64,000 bases of DNA from Aedoeadaptatus coli (GCF_900343085.1 NZ_OPYI01000010.1:1-64000), one strand, 5' to 3'. Positions 25,015-34,872 are shown, counted from the stretch's first letter. Numbers and translations are program-made. The notes: generated by a model not told the origin, from the letters alone.

Positions 25015-26207
25015 TGCGCGATAAATATGTAAATTTTATAGCGAACAATCGGGACACGATTACGAAAATATTCTCCCTGGTCCTGGCAATTTTGCTTTGG
25101 TTTTTCATCATTACGGAAATCGATCCGGTGATCACCAAGGACTTCACCAATGTGGAAGTGGAGCTTCGGAACCAATCCACCATGCGGGAAGCGGGAATGG
25201 AGCTTTTGCAAAACGATGATTACACCACCAATATCGTCGTCTCCGGAAACCGCAGCGCCATCGTCGGATTAAAAGAAGAAGATATTTCCGCCTATGTGGA
25301 TTTAGGCGAAGTGCAACCGGGCTCCCAACGGCTGCCCATTCACTTCCGCCTCTCCGACGAGAGTATAAAAATTAAAAAATCCAATCCCTCGGCCATTACC
25401 ATCGCCGTGGATGAAATGGTGACGATGCAAAAACCGGTGACGGTGACGGCCAAAGGCAAGCCCGCCGACGGCATGGTGCTGGACAGAATCATCGTTAATC
25501 AAGAAGAAGTCACCGTCAAGGGCCCGCAAAAAGCCGTCGACAAAGTGCATTCCGTGGCCGGCCACATCGCCATATCCGGTGCGAAAGATACGGTGTTATC
25601 CTCTGTGGAGCTTTCGCCCTTGGATAAAAATAAAAACGTGATTGCAGGCATCGAGGTGACGCCGAATACCGTCGGCGTTCAGGCGACCATATCGAAGGCG
25701 AAAAGTGTGCCCGTGGAAGTGAACTTCGTCGACGTCGAGGGTGGCGACTTTAATCGGGATCGAGCCATCCTTACGCCGGCCACCGTGACCATTACCGGTG
25801 AGACCGACGTCATTGATCGCATCGAGAGCATTCCTACCCGGCCGGTGGATGCGAAAGAGCTCATGAGCACCAATGCCGTGCCCGTGCAGTTAAACGTGCC
25901 GGAGGGGATCCATCTCGTCAATCCCGACGAATCCGTGATTTTACGTTACATGAAAAAGGAATCGGCGCGGCGCACCATGGAAGTCTCCACAGAGCACATG
26001 ACGTCCATGAAAGATGTCAATCTCAGCGATTTTAACGTGCCGAAGAAGATCGACGTGGAAATTTACGGCGACGCCTCTTTGGTGGATGCCCTCAGGGAGA
26101 CGGACATTCAACTAAGTGTCGATCGCGAAGGCAAGGTGATCGCCAAGGGGCCGAAGGATTTAGAGATTATTCGCATTACGCCGAAACGTCTCTCATCCTC
26201 GTCTTGA
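25014..26207 (+). CDS. cdaR: YbbR-domain protein, CdaA regulator CdaR
   Basis: The 397-aa protein has one N-terminal membrane anchor (about residues 17-36) and an extracytoplasmic part made of repeated YbbR domains of about 80 residues, seen as recurring V.V...G.P..G motifs. CdaR binds CdaA and modulates its activity. ATG 25014 lies seven bases after AGGAGG; the TTG at 25011 is less likely. Identification rests on position plus the repeated domain pattern. Confidence 0.88.
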   Translation: MRDKYVNFIANNRDTITKIFSLVLAILLWFFIITEIDPVITKDFTNVEVELRNQSTMREAGMELLQNDDYTTNIVVSGNRSAIVGLKEEDISAYVDLGEVQPGSQRLPIHFRLSDESIKIKKSNPSAITIAVDEMVTMQKPVTVTAKGKPADGMVLDRIIVNQEEVTVKGPQKAVDKVHSVAGHIAISGAKDTVLSSVELSPLDKNKNVIAGIEVTPNTVGVQATISKAKSVPVEVNFVDVEGGDFNRDRAILTPATVTITGETDVIDRIESIPTRPVDAKELMSTNAVPVQLNVPEGIHLVNPDESVILRYMKKESARRTMEVSTEHMTSMKDVNLSDFNVPKKIDVEIYGDASLVDALRETDIQLSVDREGKVIAKGPKDLEIIRITPKRLSSSS

Positions 26208-26232
26208 TTGGCGGCCGGTCTTTTGCTAAAAT
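26204..26232 (+). promoter_or_regulatory. Promoter of guaB
   Basis: TTGATT (26204-26209) and TAAAAT (26227-26232) are separated by 17 bases and lie 40 bases before the guaB start. The -35 begins inside the last codons of cdaR. Confidence 0.65.
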
Positions 26233-26271
26233 AAATGTCTATCGTAGAATGAGAAAAAAGAGGAGGCTTTG

Positions 26272-27729
26272 ATGAAATTTTTAGGAGACGGTTTAACTTT
26301 CGACGACATTTTGCTCATGCCCGGGTATTCTGAAGTGTTGCCCAACGAAGTGGATTTAAAGACGAAGATCACCGAAGGCATCGAACTGAACATTCCCCTG
26401 ATGAGTGCCGGTATGGATACGGTTACGGAATCGCAAATGGCCATTGCCATGGCCCGCGAAGGGGGCATCGGCATTATTCACAAGAGCATGCCCTTGGAAG
26501 AACAGGTAAAGGAAGTGGACCGCGTCAAACGTTCGGAACACGGCGTCATCACCGACCCCTTCTCCTTATCCAAAGAGCATGAAATTAAAGATGCCATGGA
26601 ATTAATGAGCCACTACCGCATTAGCGGCGTGCCCATTGTCGACGAAAATAATATTTTGGAAGGCATTATTACCAACCGCGACATTCGCTTCGAAGACGAT
26701 TTAAACAAAAAAATCGCCAGCGTCATGACCAGCGACAATTTAGTCACGGGCAAGCAAGGCATTTCCATGGACGATGCCCTGAAGGTGATGAAGCAATACA
26801 AGATCGAAAAACTGCCTCTCATCGACGACAGTCACCATCTCATGGGTTTAATTACGATTAAGGACATTGAAAAAGCCATTCAATACCCGAATTCCGCCAG
26901 AGATGCAGGCGGTCGCCTCCTTGCCGGAGCCGCCATCGGCGTCACCCACGACGTATACGAACGGGTGGAAGCCCTTCGTGCGGCAGGTACAGACTTATTC
27001 GTCATCGACACGGCCCACGGACAATCGAGGGGCGTTTTGAAAACCATCCGCGAAATTAAAAAAGCCTTCCCCGACATTCAACTGGTTGCCGGGAACGTGG
27101 CCACCTATCAAGGCACCATGGACTTAATCGAAGCCGGCGCCGACTGCGTCAAAGTCGGTATAGGCCCCGGTTCCATTTGTACCACTCGCGTGGTCACCGG
27201 GATCGGCGTGCCCCAAGTGACGGCGATCTTAAATTGTTCGAAAGCAGGCAGAGAAAAGGGCATCCCCATTATCGGCGACGGCGGGATCAAGTATTCCGGC
27301 GACGTGACCAAGGCCATTGCGGCGGGCGCCGACGTGGTTATGATGGGCTCCATGTTTGCCGGTACCGACGAAAGTCCCGGCGAAGAAATCTACGTGGAAG
27401 GTCGTCGCTTCAAGACCTACCGCGGCATGGGCTCCTTAGGTGCCATGAGCAGCGGATCCAGCGACCGCTATTTCCAATCGGAAACGAAGAAATACGTACC
27501 CGAAGGTGTGGAAGGACGCGTGCCCTTTAAGGGAAAAGTCGGCGATGTCATCTATCAACTGATTGGCGGTTTAAAATCCGGTATGGGTTATGTCGGGGCA
27601 AAAGATATTTATGAACTCAAGACCAATACGGAGTACATGAAGATCACTCCCGCTACCCTGCAAGAAAACCATCCTCACAACATTACGATTACAAGAGAAA
27701 GTCCGAACTACATCAGTTCTCGAAAATAG
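26272..27729 (+). CDS. guaB: IMP dehydrogenase
   Basis: The 485-aa enzyme oxidises IMP to XMP, the first committed step to [16 protein letters not shown] and [12 protein letters not shown] mark the barrel start, two CBS domains lie at about 95-205, and [13 protein letters not shown] carries the catalytic Cys. The flap [10 protein letters not shown] is present. ATG 26272 follows AGGAGG by five bases; an in-frame TTG just before it is less likely. It has its own promoter and terminator, so it is monocistronic. Confidence 0.98.
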   Translation: MKFLGDGLTFDDILLMPGYSEVLPNEVDLKTKITEGIELNIPLMSAGMDTVTESQMAIAMAREGGIGIIHKSMPLEEQVKEVDRVKRSEHGVITDPFSLSKEHEIKDAMELMSHYRISGVPIVDENNILEGIITNRDIRFEDDLNKKIASVMTSDNLVTGKQGISMDDALKVMKQYKIEKLPLIDDSHHLMGLITIKDIEKAIQYPNSARDAGGRLLAGAAIGVTHDVYERVEALRAAGTDLFVIDTAHGQSRGVLKTIREIKKAFPDIQLVAGNVATYQGTMDLIEAGADCVKVGIGPGSICTTRVVTGIGVPQVTAILNCSKAGREKGIPIIGDGGIKYSGDVTKAIAAGADVVMMGSMFAGTDESPGEEIYVEGRRFKTYRGMGSLGAMSSGSSDRYFQSETKKYVPEGVEGRVPFKGKVGDVIYQLIGGLKSGMGYVGAKDIYELKTNTEYMKITPATLQENHPHNITITRESPNYISSRK

Positions 27730-27738
27730 ACACAAAAA

Positions 27739-27773
27739 TGGCCGCTCCCGTGGAAACACAGGGGCGGCTTTTT
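27739..27773. terminator. Bidirectional terminator between guaB and the ABC exporter operon
   Basis: GCCGCTCCCGTG (27741-27752) pairs with CACAGGGGCGGC (27757-27768) with one mismatch. T residues follow on the plus strand, and the A run before the stem gives T residues on the minus strand. It lies between two convergent genes and can serve both. Confidence 0.85.
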
Positions 27774-27776
27774 CAT

Positions 27777-28499
27777 TTATTCATATTTTAAGCGTCGTTG
27801 GGCAAAACCGTAGCCGAGAATACTCTCGGCGGCGGCAAAACCGATGACGACGAGGGAATCCTGCATTGTAAATCGGGCGAAGTGATTCATTTCATAGGCC
27901 AAGGTATTCAAAGCAAAAGCATTTTCGATCATGGGGATGATTTGCTGGGCACAGGTTAAAAAACCGACCATGGTCAATGCCACGGAAAGCAGGGTTACGC
28001 CGCCGAGGGATTTCATACGAATGCTTAAAGCGGAAAAAACAAAGACGGCGGGTATGGCCAAAAGAATGCTCGCGAAGAAGTAGTAGAAATAAAGAGAAAA
28101 ATTAAGGCCACCGAAGCCGCAGACGAAGCGGCCGGCCAGGAAGAAACAGGAAAAGAAGAAAATTTGAGCGATGAGGATGAGAGCCAGCGCCAGGAAACAT
28201 TTCGCAAAAATAAATTGGCTGTGTTTTGCGCTGCTGAGTCGGATAAAATTTAATCCCGCCTTGTGCTCCACTTGCCACAACAGGGCGACGATGATGGCGA
28301 TGAGGGGCACATAGAAAAAAGAGAAATAGAATAGGGCGATCTGGGTAAATAAGCTCTCCCATTCATGGGTGAGCATGGCGCGATTGCCCATGTAATTAAA
28401 GGTACCGAAACTTGTCGCCAACAATGGCACGACGAGAATGGCCAAGAGAAGGGGTAGCCATCTTATTTTCTTGACCTCAATTGAAAAAACAGAAAACAT
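27777..28499 (-). CDS. ABC-2 permease, lantibiotic-immunity/MutG type (second permease)
   Basis: A 240-aa protein with six predicted membrane segments. The N-terminal EVKKIRWLPLLLAILVVP and the middle block beginning AKCFLALALILIAQIFFFS fit the EG-type permeases of lantibiotic self-protection transporters (NisEG, SpaEG, CprBC). It is the third gene of an operon with an ATPase and a related permease, and AGGAGG precedes its ATG. The family link is by architecture and pattern; the exported or expelled compound is not known. Confidence 0.75.
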   Translation of the reverse strand: MFSVFSIEVKKIRWLPLLLAILVVPLLATSFGTFNYMGNRAMLTHEWESLFTQIALFYFSFFYVPLIAIIVALLWQVEHKAGLNFIRLSSAKHSQFIFAKCFLALALILIAQIFFFSCFFLAGRFVCGFGGLNFSLYFYYFFASILLAIPAVFVFSALSIRMKSLGGVTLLSVALTMVGFLTCAQQIIPMIENAFALNTLAYEMNHFARFTMQDSLVVIGFAAAESILGYGFAQRRLKYE

Positions 28500-28507
28500 A
28501 ATGCCTC

Positions 28508-29263
28508 CTAAATGGTTTTGTCGCGGCGGATGCGCGTGTGTTTTTTAATAATGAATAGGCAGATTAATAAACCCGTGAGGGATGCGGCCAAGGATGGCCA
28601 AGGAACGGGATTAATCACGCGGTCAAATCCTTCGCTTCCCTTGACGAAGGAAATGCTCAAAAGGGAGCTGTACCACGCGAAGGGATTGATGAGCGTGAGC
28701 ACCCTTGAAGTCAGCATGGAGAGAATACCAAAAAGAGCCCCGCCCATGGAAAAGAAGAGGGTAAAGTAAGGGCTTTTGGCCCGCGTATCCAATAGAAGAA
28801 AGAGGGCGACAAAAGCCGAGGTAGTAAGCCACTGGCTGAAAAACACTACGGCCACGTGGGCGCTCGCCACTTGGGATAGATGGAAATGATCGGAACGGGC
28901 GGCCATATGAAGAATCAATGCCCACTCGATCAATTGCAGAATGAAGAGGCGCAAACTGAGCCACGACCATTTTCTCATGAGAAGGGTCGACGGCTCCACG
29001 CCGAGCATTTCCTGGAGCTGAAACATATTGTTTTTCTCTTCGATTTCCACCACTTTTTTCACTAATGAAGAAAGAAGCACCGGGTTGAAGATCAACTGAA
29101 ACAAAAAGTAGGCGTCTAAAAGGGAGAAAAGGGGATAGATTTCCTCTGTAAAAGAATTTGTAAAGCCAATGACGCCTAAGATGGGGACGTGAACGCATAG
29201 CATAAGGAAAAGCAGCAGATAGAGTCTCAAGCCTTTGTATTTTTTCGATTCCGTATTAATCAA
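28508..29263 (-). CDS. ABC-2 permease, lantibiotic-immunity type (first permease)
   Basis: A 251-aa membrane protein with six hydrophobic segments and the cytoplasmic motif EKNNMFQLQEMLGVEPS, typical of the first permease of BcrB/CprB-like exporters. The TTG at 29263 is chosen because AGGGGAGG lies eight bases upstream and the start then overlaps the end of the ATPase gene by eight bases. The longer open frame would intrude 92 bases into the ATPase and lacks such a site. Works with the ATPase before it and the permease after it. Confidence 0.75.
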   Translation of the reverse strand: MINTESKKYKGLRLYLLLFLMLCVHVPILGVIGFTNSFTEEIYPLFSLLDAYFLFQLIFNPVLLSSLVKKVVEIEEKNNMFQLQEMLGVEPSTLLMRKWSWLSLRLFILQLIEWALILHMAARSDHFHLSQVASAHVAVVFFSQWLTTSAFVALFLLLDTRAKSPYFTLFFSMGGALFGILSMLTSRVLTLINPFAWYSSLLSISFVKGSEGFDRVINPVPWPSLAASLTGLLICLFIIKKHTRIRRDKTI

Positions 29264-30167
29264 TGACGGCGCCTCCCCTCTGCGTATCCTGAATAAATAA
29301 TGCTTCCAAACTTTCTCGCTCCTCTTCGATGCGGTAAATGTCCACATAAGGGCTTAGGGCGCGAACCGTCTTCGCCACATCGCGATCGGTAGGGTGGTTT
29401 AAGATCAGTCGGTCGCTGCGAATTTTGCATTCCAGGGAAGAAAGGACCTCCGCCGCCTTTTCATTGTCCGAAGTGCGAATGGAAAGAATCGGCGGATGAA
29501 GGCGACGATAATTTTCCAAGGTGCCGTCGTAGATCAAGTGACCCTTTTGAAGCATGGCGATATGGGTGGCGATTTTTTCCACTTCGTCGAGAATGTGAGA
29601 AGAAATTAAAATCGTCGTATTCTTCTCCACCGCCAATCGCTGAAAGAGGTGGCGCATGTCCAGGGTGCCCACGGGATCCAGGCCGTTAATGGGTTCGTCC
29701 AGAATTAAAAGCTTCGGTTCGCCGATGATGGCCATGGCGATGCCCAAACGCTGCTTCATGCCAAGAGAATAAGTTCGCACCTTTTCGTTTGCCTTTGTCT
29801 CTAGGCCCACGGCTTCCAAGGCCGGGAGAATATGCTTTTTGTCGATGCCCTTTAAGGTGCAGAGAATGGAAAGATTCTCATATCCCGTGAGATGATCGTA
29901 ATAGGCGGGGCGCTCGATCAATGCGCCCAGCTTGCGATTGAGCATCTTTTGATTTTTCGGCACTACCTTTTCGCCGAAAAGCATCATGTCGCCAACCTCC
30001 GGTTCGATGAGGCCCAAAATGGCCTTCATCAATGTGGATTTCCCGGCGCCGTTGGGGCCGATTAAGCCGTAAATGGCGCCGGAGGGTAGATCGAAGTGAT
30101 CGATGTCCAATACTTTTTTGCCGCCGTAGGTTTTTATAAGATGGTCGATGGTTAGTAGTTTACTCAT
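29256..30167 (-). CDS. ABC transporter ATP-binding protein, BcrA/lantibiotic-immunity type
   Basis: The 303-aa ATPase has intact motifs: Walker A GPNGAGKST (37-45), signature YSLGMKQR (about 138), Walker B LLILDEPINGLDP and the H-switch SSHIL. The C-terminal extension of about 80 residues is usual in exporters that protect against bacitracin or lantibiotics. Divergent from a two-component system 129 bases away, a layout that usually means the system controls the exporter. All catalytic residues are present, in contrast to the ATPase at 3259. Confidence 0.9.
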   Translation of the reverse strand: MSKLLTIDHLIKTYGGKKVLDIDHFDLPSGAIYGLIGPNGAGKSTLMKAILGLIEPEVGDMMLFGEKVVPKNQKMLNRKLGALIERPAYYDHLTGYENLSILCTLKGIDKKHILPALEAVGLETKANEKVRTYSLGMKQRLGIAMAIIGEPKLLILDEPINGLDPVGTLDMRHLFQRLAVEKNTTILISSHILDEVEKIATHIAMLQKGHLIYDGTLENYRRLHPPILSIRTSDNEKAAEVLSSLECKIRSDRLILNHPTDRDVAKTVRALSPYVDIYRIEEERESLEALFIQDTQRGGAVID

Positions 30168-30195
30168 GTAAGCCTCCTTTTGATTTCATGATAAA

Positions 30196-30205
30196 AGCTA
30201 TAGCT
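30196..30205. promoter_or_regulatory. Perfect 10-bp palindrome between exporter and two-component genes
   Basis: AGCTATAGCT is its own reverse complement and lies 29 bases upstream of the exporter ATPase start, in the divergent intergenic region. It could be a response-regulator site or overlap the exporter promoter. A ten-base palindrome can also occur by chance. Confidence 0.3.
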
Positions 30206-30265
30206 CACACAAGCATGGAAGCACCATCACTTTTACATCACAAAAGAGGAAGCAGCCGCCCCCTA

Positions 30266-30274
30266 TGATAAAAT
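30266..30274 (+). promoter_or_regulatory. Extended -10 promoter of the two-component genes
   Basis: TGATAAAAT at 30266-30274 fits an extended -10 (TGn followed by TAAAAT), 22 bases before the response regulator start. No -35 of good quality is seen at 17 bases. Confidence 0.4.
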
Positions 30275-30296
30275 AAGGGCGAAAGGGGCAGTAGAG

Positions 30297-30989
30297 ATGA
30301 ATAAAAAAGAACCGGTCATTTTAATCGTAGACGATGAAAAATCCCTCCTGGATCATTTGGAAGCCTACCTGCGTAAGGCGGGCTATTCTTCCGTAAAAAC
30401 GGCGTCGAATCTTGCACAGGCGCGGTTTCAACTGGCCAATCACCACGTGGATCTCATGATTTTAGATCTCATGTTGCCCGACGGAAGCGGCATGGACCTG
30501 TTGAAATCCCTGCGCAAAAGATCCCATCTGCCGGTGATTATTCTATCGGCTTTAGATGGCATCGACGACAGGCGGGAAGGCTTTGAGTCGGAGGCGGACG
30601 ACTACATCGTGAAGCCCTTTCTCGCGGAAGACCTTTTGTGGCGGGTAGAGGCTGTGCTCCGCAGAAGCTTTCGCGAGGAGCGAAAAGGCCCCGTGGATTT
30701 AAACGGCGCCCTCTTCGATCCGGCGAAAGGCACGATTACAAAAGAAGGCGGGGAAGAGAAACTCACGGCGAAGCAGTACAAAATCTTGGCCCTTCTCGCC
30801 GAGAACTTAAACCGAATCGTCTCCATCGACCAAATTATCGACGCCGTGTGGGAGGAATCCTTCGGTTACGAAAACACCCTTATCACCCATATCTACCGCC
30901 TGCGGGAAAAATTGGAAGACGATCCTTCCAATCCCACCCGCCTGGTGACGGTAAAGGGCTTGGGCTATAAGCTCGTCGGAAAGCAGTAG
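30297..30989 (+). CDS. OmpR-family response regulator
   Basis: The receiver domain (residues 1-120) has the acidic pair DD (12-13), the phosphoacceptor Asp57 in LMILDLMLPDG and Lys106 in DYIVKPF. The C-terminal winged-helix DNA-binding domain (about 135-230) has the OmpR pattern LTAKQYKILALLAENLNRIV and TLITHIYRLREKL. It is followed after ten bases by its histidine kinase and is divergent from the antibiotic-type exporter, which is its likely target. Confidence 0.93.
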   Translation: MNKKEPVILIVDDEKSLLDHLEAYLRKAGYSSVKTASNLAQARFQLANHHVDLMILDLMLPDGSGMDLLKSLRKRSHLPVIILSALDGIDDRREGFESEADDYIVKPFLAEDLLWRVEAVLRRSFREERKGPVDLNGALFDPAKGTITKEGGEEKLTAKQYKILALLAENLNRIVSIDQIIDAVWEESFGYENTLITHIYRLREKLEDDPSNPTRLVTVKGLGYKLVGKQ

Positions 30990-30999
30990 AGGCTTCATT

Positions 31000-32307
31000 A
31001 TGTTTCAGTTTATTTTAAAAAAATTACGCCGCTTCTTTTTGTTTACCGTGGCACTGTTCTTCGTCCTCGTCTTTCTCATCCTAATTATTCTCTACATCAA
31101 CTACAATATGAGAAAGCAGTACACCACCCCAAGCGTTGCCTACGACTACATTATGGAAAATAAAAGTGACGACCTTTTTTTTGGCGAAAAGAATCGCCGC
31201 TTTCTAGAAGAAAACGGCTTGTGGGCCATACGCATCGACGAAGAGGGAAAAGTGGCGGAGTCTTGGAGAAAGCCGCCTGAAGTGCCCGAATACTACAAGA
31301 TGACGGATGTGGCCCGCTTCACGCGATTTTATTTAAAGGATTATCCGGTGCTCACCTATGTGGTGGGGGACGAGCTGTTGGTCTTCGGCTATCCCAAGGG
31401 TTCCCTGGACAAGTTGCCCTTTAATTATTACAGTGTGGAACAATTGCTCTTAAACGTGGACTTGGCTCTTCTGTTTCTTTTTGGTTATCTCGTTTTCGTC
31501 TTTTTTATGTACCGCAAAGAGCGGGCCAATCTTTATAAAAACCTGAATCCGCTGCAAGATGCCTTGGATAATATCTATGCCGACGACTATGTACCTTTGG
31601 AGGAGACCGGGCAATTAAAGGAAGTGTCCCACGCGGTCAACGACGCCAATGCCCGCTATGTGCAGCTGAGCAAAAGCCAGAGCCAATGGATTCGAGGCAT
31701 CAGCCATGACGTGCGCACGCCTCTTTCTAAACTTAGCTGGGGGCTGAATGATTTAAAGGACGAGTCCAATAAGGATGCGGTGGCGACCATGGAAGAAGAG
31801 ATCATGCGCATCAGCAAAACCATTCAGGACCTGAACGACACCACGCGCCTTCAAAGCTTAAGAGACGACCGATTCACTTTTCAAAATCCTGCGCCTATTC
31901 TCAGGAAAATCATCGTCGCTCATCTGAACGAACACGAGGATCGAAGCATTTTATTCGACAATCAGTTAAGTGAAGACACGAAGATCCATATGGACAGCCA
32001 CCTCTTCGCCCGCATGATCGACAATGTGATCAGAAACAGCATCATGTATCAATCGGGAGACATTCACGTGGAATGTTGTGAAAAAGAGGATAATGTCCGT
32101 ATGACCATCCGGGACCAAGGCGGCGGCGTAAAAAAAGAGGTGCTGGATCGTTTGGAAGCTTCGGATTCGACTTCCGTTTACGTTCATGGCATGGGGCTTT
32201 TGATTTCGAAGCAGATTTGCAGGTTGCATAGAGGCGTAATGACGGCGACAAATAAAGACGGCGGTTTTCGGGTGGACTTTTCTTTTCCGAAGCGGGCGGG
32301 CGAATGA
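31000..32307 (+). CDS. Sensor histidine kinase with extracytoplasmic sensor domain
   Basis: The 435-aa kinase has two membrane helices (about 12-34 and 150-171) that enclose an extracytoplasmic region of about 115 residues. The dimerisation domain carries the phosphoacceptor His236 in ISHDVRTPLSKL. The ATPase domain shows the N box (MIDNVIRNSIMYQ), G1 (IRDQGGGV) and G2 (HGMGLLISKQI). The large sensor loop sets it apart from BceS-type kinases, which have almost none and sense through their transporter. It may therefore detect the inducing compound directly. Confidence 0.9.
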   Translation: MFQFILKKLRRFFLFTVALFFVLVFLILIILYINYNMRKQYTTPSVAYDYIMENKSDDLFFGEKNRRFLEENGLWAIRIDEEGKVAESWRKPPEVPEYYKMTDVARFTRFYLKDYPVLTYVVGDELLVFGYPKGSLDKLPFNYYSVEQLLLNVDLALLFLFGYLVFVFFMYRKERANLYKNLNPLQDALDNIYADDYVPLEETGQLKEVSHAVNDANARYVQLSKSQSQWIRGISHDVRTPLSKLSWGLNDLKDESNKDAVATMEEEIMRISKTIQDLNDTTRLQSLRDDRFTFQNPAPILRKIIVAHLNEHEDRSILFDNQLSEDTKIHMDSHLFARMIDNVIRNSIMYQSGDIHVECCEKEDNVRMTIRDQGGGVKKEVLDRLEASDSTSVYVHGMGLLISKQICRLHRGVMTATNKDGGFRVDFSFPKRAGE

Positions 32308-32321
32308 GGGGCCTGCCTATA

Positions 32322-32350
32322 TTGACAGCTTTACTCACTCTTGATAACAT
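32322..32350 (+). promoter_or_regulatory. Promoter of purE-fhs
   Basis: A perfect -35 TTGACA (32322-32327) and TAACAT (32345-32350) are separated by 17 bases, 29 bases before the purE start. No attenuator or riboswitch-like structure fits in the short leader. Confidence 0.7.
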
Positions 32351-32378
32351 GGTAAAGGATTTAAGGAGGTACGGATAA

Positions 32379-32870
32379 ATGAAAGTTTCTATAATCATGG
32401 GCAGCTACAGCGACAAAGACATCGCCTTTGACGTGATCGGCGCCTTAAAAATGCTCGAAATTCCCTATGACGTGGTCGTTTACAGCGCGCACAGAACGCC
32501 CAACGACGTGGTGGACCACGTGAAAAAACAAGAAGAAGAGGGCACGGAAGTATTTATTTCTATTGCGGGAAAAGCCGCCCACTTAGGCGGGGTCATCGCC
32601 GCGCACACGACGCGTCCGGTGATCGGCGTGCCGGGAAAAACCTCTGTCGCAGGCGGGATGGATTCCCTTCTTTCCACGGTACAAATGCCCTCCGGCGTGC
32701 CCGTGGCAACCGTTGCCATTAACGGGGGAAAGAATGCCGGTATTTTAGCGGCGCAAATTCTTTCCGTCGGCGATCCGGCCATTAAGCAACGACTCCTGGC
32801 CTACAAAAAGCAATTACAAGACGAAGTGGCGGAAATGAACAAAAAATTGGAGGCTGATCTTCGTGCCTAA
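32379..32870 (+). CDS. purE: N5-carboxyaminoimidazole ribonucleotide mutase PurE
   Basis: The 163-aa enzyme acts in purine synthesis. [12 protein letters not shown] (about 5-16) is the GSxSD substrate motif, VYSAHRTP supplies the catalytic His, and [23 protein letters not shown] the conserved glycine-rich block. Length and motifs suit class I PurE, but no purK neighbour is present, so whether it uses N5-CAIR or CO2 directly cannot be told. AAGGAGG lies nine bases before the ATG. It overlaps fhs by eight bases. Confidence 0.94.
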   Translation: MKVSIIMGSYSDKDIAFDVIGALKMLEIPYDVVVYSAHRTPNDVVDHVKKQEEEGTEVFISIAGKAAHLGGVIAAHTTRPVIGVPGKTSVAGGMDSLLSTVQMPSGVPVATVAINGGKNAGILAAQILSVGDPAIKQRLLAYKKQLQDEVAEMNKKLEADLRA

Positions 32871-34536
32871 AATGAAAAGCGATGTAGAAATTGCACGGGA
32901 GGCCCATTTGGATGAAATCCAAGTGATTGCCGAACGCCTGAATATTCCGAAAGATAAATTAAAACCCTACGGCCGCTACATGGCAAAGATCGAAGGGCGC
33001 GCCTTTGAAGATCACGACGAAGCGCGGGGCAAGCTCGTCCTAGTCACCGCCATTAACCCGACGCCGGCGGGAGAAGGAAAGACCACCACAAACATCGGCC
33101 TCGCCATGGCCATGGACAAGATGGGCAAGTCTACCATCAGCACCTTGCGGGAGCCGAGCCTGGGACCGGTCTTCGGCATTAAGGGCGGCGCGGCCGGCGG
33201 CGGCTATGCACAGGTCCTTCCCATGGACGACATTAACCTCCACTTTACAGGCGACTTTCACGCCATTACCAGCGCCAACAATTTAATCGCCGCGGCCATT
33301 GACAACCACATTCACCAAGGAAACGAACTGGGCATCGATCCGAAAAAAATCTCCTTTAAGCGCGTATTGGATATGAACGACCGCGCCCTCCGGGAAGTGA
33401 TCGTGGCCATGGGTCCGAAGAAAAACGGCGTCATCCGTCAAGACGGCTTCGACATTACCGTGGCCTCGGAAATCATGGCGATTCTGTGCCTGGCTCGTGA
33501 TTTGGAAGATTTCAAAGCCCGCGTCGGCCGGATCATCATCGGTTATACCTACGACGACAAGCCCGTTTACGTCAAAGACCTTGAAGTGGCAGGCGCCGTC
33601 ACCATGCTTATGAAAGATGCGATCTTGCCGAATTTGGTGCAAACCATCGAAAATACGCCGGCGATTATTCACGGCGGGCCCTTTGCCAACATTGCCCACG
33701 GGTGCAACTCCATTATCGCCACGGAAACGGCCCTGCATCTGGCTGATTACACCATTACGGAAGCGGGCTTCGGTGCCGATCTCGGTGCGGAAAAGTTTTT
33801 GGATATCGCGGCGCCTGAAGCTGGCTTTACGCCGGACTGCATCGTGGTCGTCGCCACGGTGCGCGCTCTGAAATACAATGGCGGCGTGGCCGTGAAGGAT
33901 TTGGGCGAAGAAGACGTGGACGCATTGAAAACGGGCTTTGTGAACTTAAAGCGCCACGTTGAAAACATGAAGAGCTATGGCGTGCCCGTGGTTATCGCCA
34001 TCAATAAATTCCCCACGGATACGGAAGCTGAGCTTAAGACAATCGACGAATTGGCGGTTGGCCTGGGCGTCGACGTGGCCCTTTCCGATGTATTCAGCAA
34101 GGGATCTCAAGGCGGCATGGAGCTTGCCGAAAAGGTCGTGGCTCTTTGCGAAGCGCCCAACAGCTACGCGCCCCTCTACGACACAAACCTGCCCGTAGAG
34201 GAAAAAATCGAAATGATTTCGAAGAAGATTTACGGCGCGAAAGACGTCGTCTATTCCGACGACGCCCTCGCCATGATCGAGCGCATTAAGAAGCTCGGCC
34301 GGGACAAACTCCCCGTCTGCATGGCAAAGACCCAAATGTCCTTTACCGACGATCCCACAAAGCTGGGCGCTCCGGAAGACTTTACCATTCACATTCGAGA
34401 CATTCGCCTGTCCAACGGCGCGGGCTTTATCGTGGCCCTTACCGGCGCGGTTATGACCATGCCGGGTCTGCCGAAAGTTCCCGCCGCCAACGGCATGGAC
34501 ATCGACGCCCACGGCGTCATTACAGGCCTTTCATAA
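32863..34536 (+). CDS. fhs: Formate-tetrahydrofolate ligase
   Basis: The 557-aa enzyme makes 10-formyl-THF from formate, ATP and THF, which supplies carbons for purines and, in acetogens, acetate. The P-loop-like [19 protein letters not shown] (near residue 65), [23 protein letters not shown] and [15 protein letters not shown] are characteristic. The start is GTG at 32863, nine bases after GGAGG. Coupling to purE supports a role in purine synthesis. Confidence 0.98.
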   Translation: MPKMKSDVEIAREAHLDEIQVIAERLNIPKDKLKPYGRYMAKIEGRAFEDHDEARGKLVLVTAINPTPAGEGKTTTNIGLAMAMDKMGKSTISTLREPSLGPVFGIKGGAAGGGYAQVLPMDDINLHFTGDFHAITSANNLIAAAIDNHIHQGNELGIDPKKISFKRVLDMNDRALREVIVAMGPKKNGVIRQDGFDITVASEIMAILCLARDLEDFKARVGRIIIGYTYDDKPVYVKDLEVAGAVTMLMKDAILPNLVQTIENTPAIIHGGPFANIAHGCNSIIATETALHLADYTITEAGFGADLGAEKFLDIAAPEAGFTPDCIVVVATVRALKYNGGVAVKDLGEEDVDALKTGFVNLKRHVENMKSYGVPVVIAINKFPTDTEAELKTIDELAVGLGVDVALSDVFSKGSQGGMELAEKVVALCEAPNSYAPLYDTNLPVEEKIEMISKKIYGAKDVVYSDDALAMIERIKKLGRDKLPVCMAKTQMSFTDDPTKLGAPEDFTIHIRDIRLSNGAGFIVALTGAVMTMPGLPKVPAANGMDIDAHGVITGLS

Positions 34537-34545
34537 GGGGTGACT

Positions 34546-34872
34546 ATGAGTTATTCTTCAAAAATACAAAATGATAGCATGGATGCGCTGTTTGAAGCCA
34601 TTTTATCCTTAGAAAATAAAGAAGAGTGCTACCGTTTTTTCGAAGACATTTGCACCATCAAGGAATTAAAAGCCATTTCCCAACGCCTGGAAGTGGTGAA
34701 ACTCTTGGTTTCCGACCAAACCTATCACGCCATTGAAAAGCAGACCGGCGCTTCTACGGCGACGATCAGCCGAATCAATCGCGCCCTAAACTACGGCGCC
34801 GACGGCTACCATTTGGTCTTGAAACGACTGGGCTATTTAGACGAGAAGAAAGACGAAGAAGAAGAGAAATAA
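34546..34872 (+). CDS. TrpR-related DNA-binding protein, YerC/YecD type
   Basis: A 108-aa protein with the TrpR/YerC pattern: FFEDICTIKELKAISQRLEVVKLL followed by the helix-turn-helix TYHAIEKQTGASTATISRINRAL. The tail is acidic. ATG 34546 follows AAGGGG by five bases; the GTG at 34540 overlaps that site. It is nine bases after fhs and may be co-transcribed with purE-fhs. Regulated genes are unknown; no tryptophan genes lie nearby. Confidence 0.85.
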   Translation: MSYSSKIQNDSMDALFEAILSLENKEECYRFFEDICTIKELKAISQRLEVVKLLVSDQTYHAIEKQTGASTATISRINRALNYGADGYHLVLKRLGYLDEKKDEEEEK

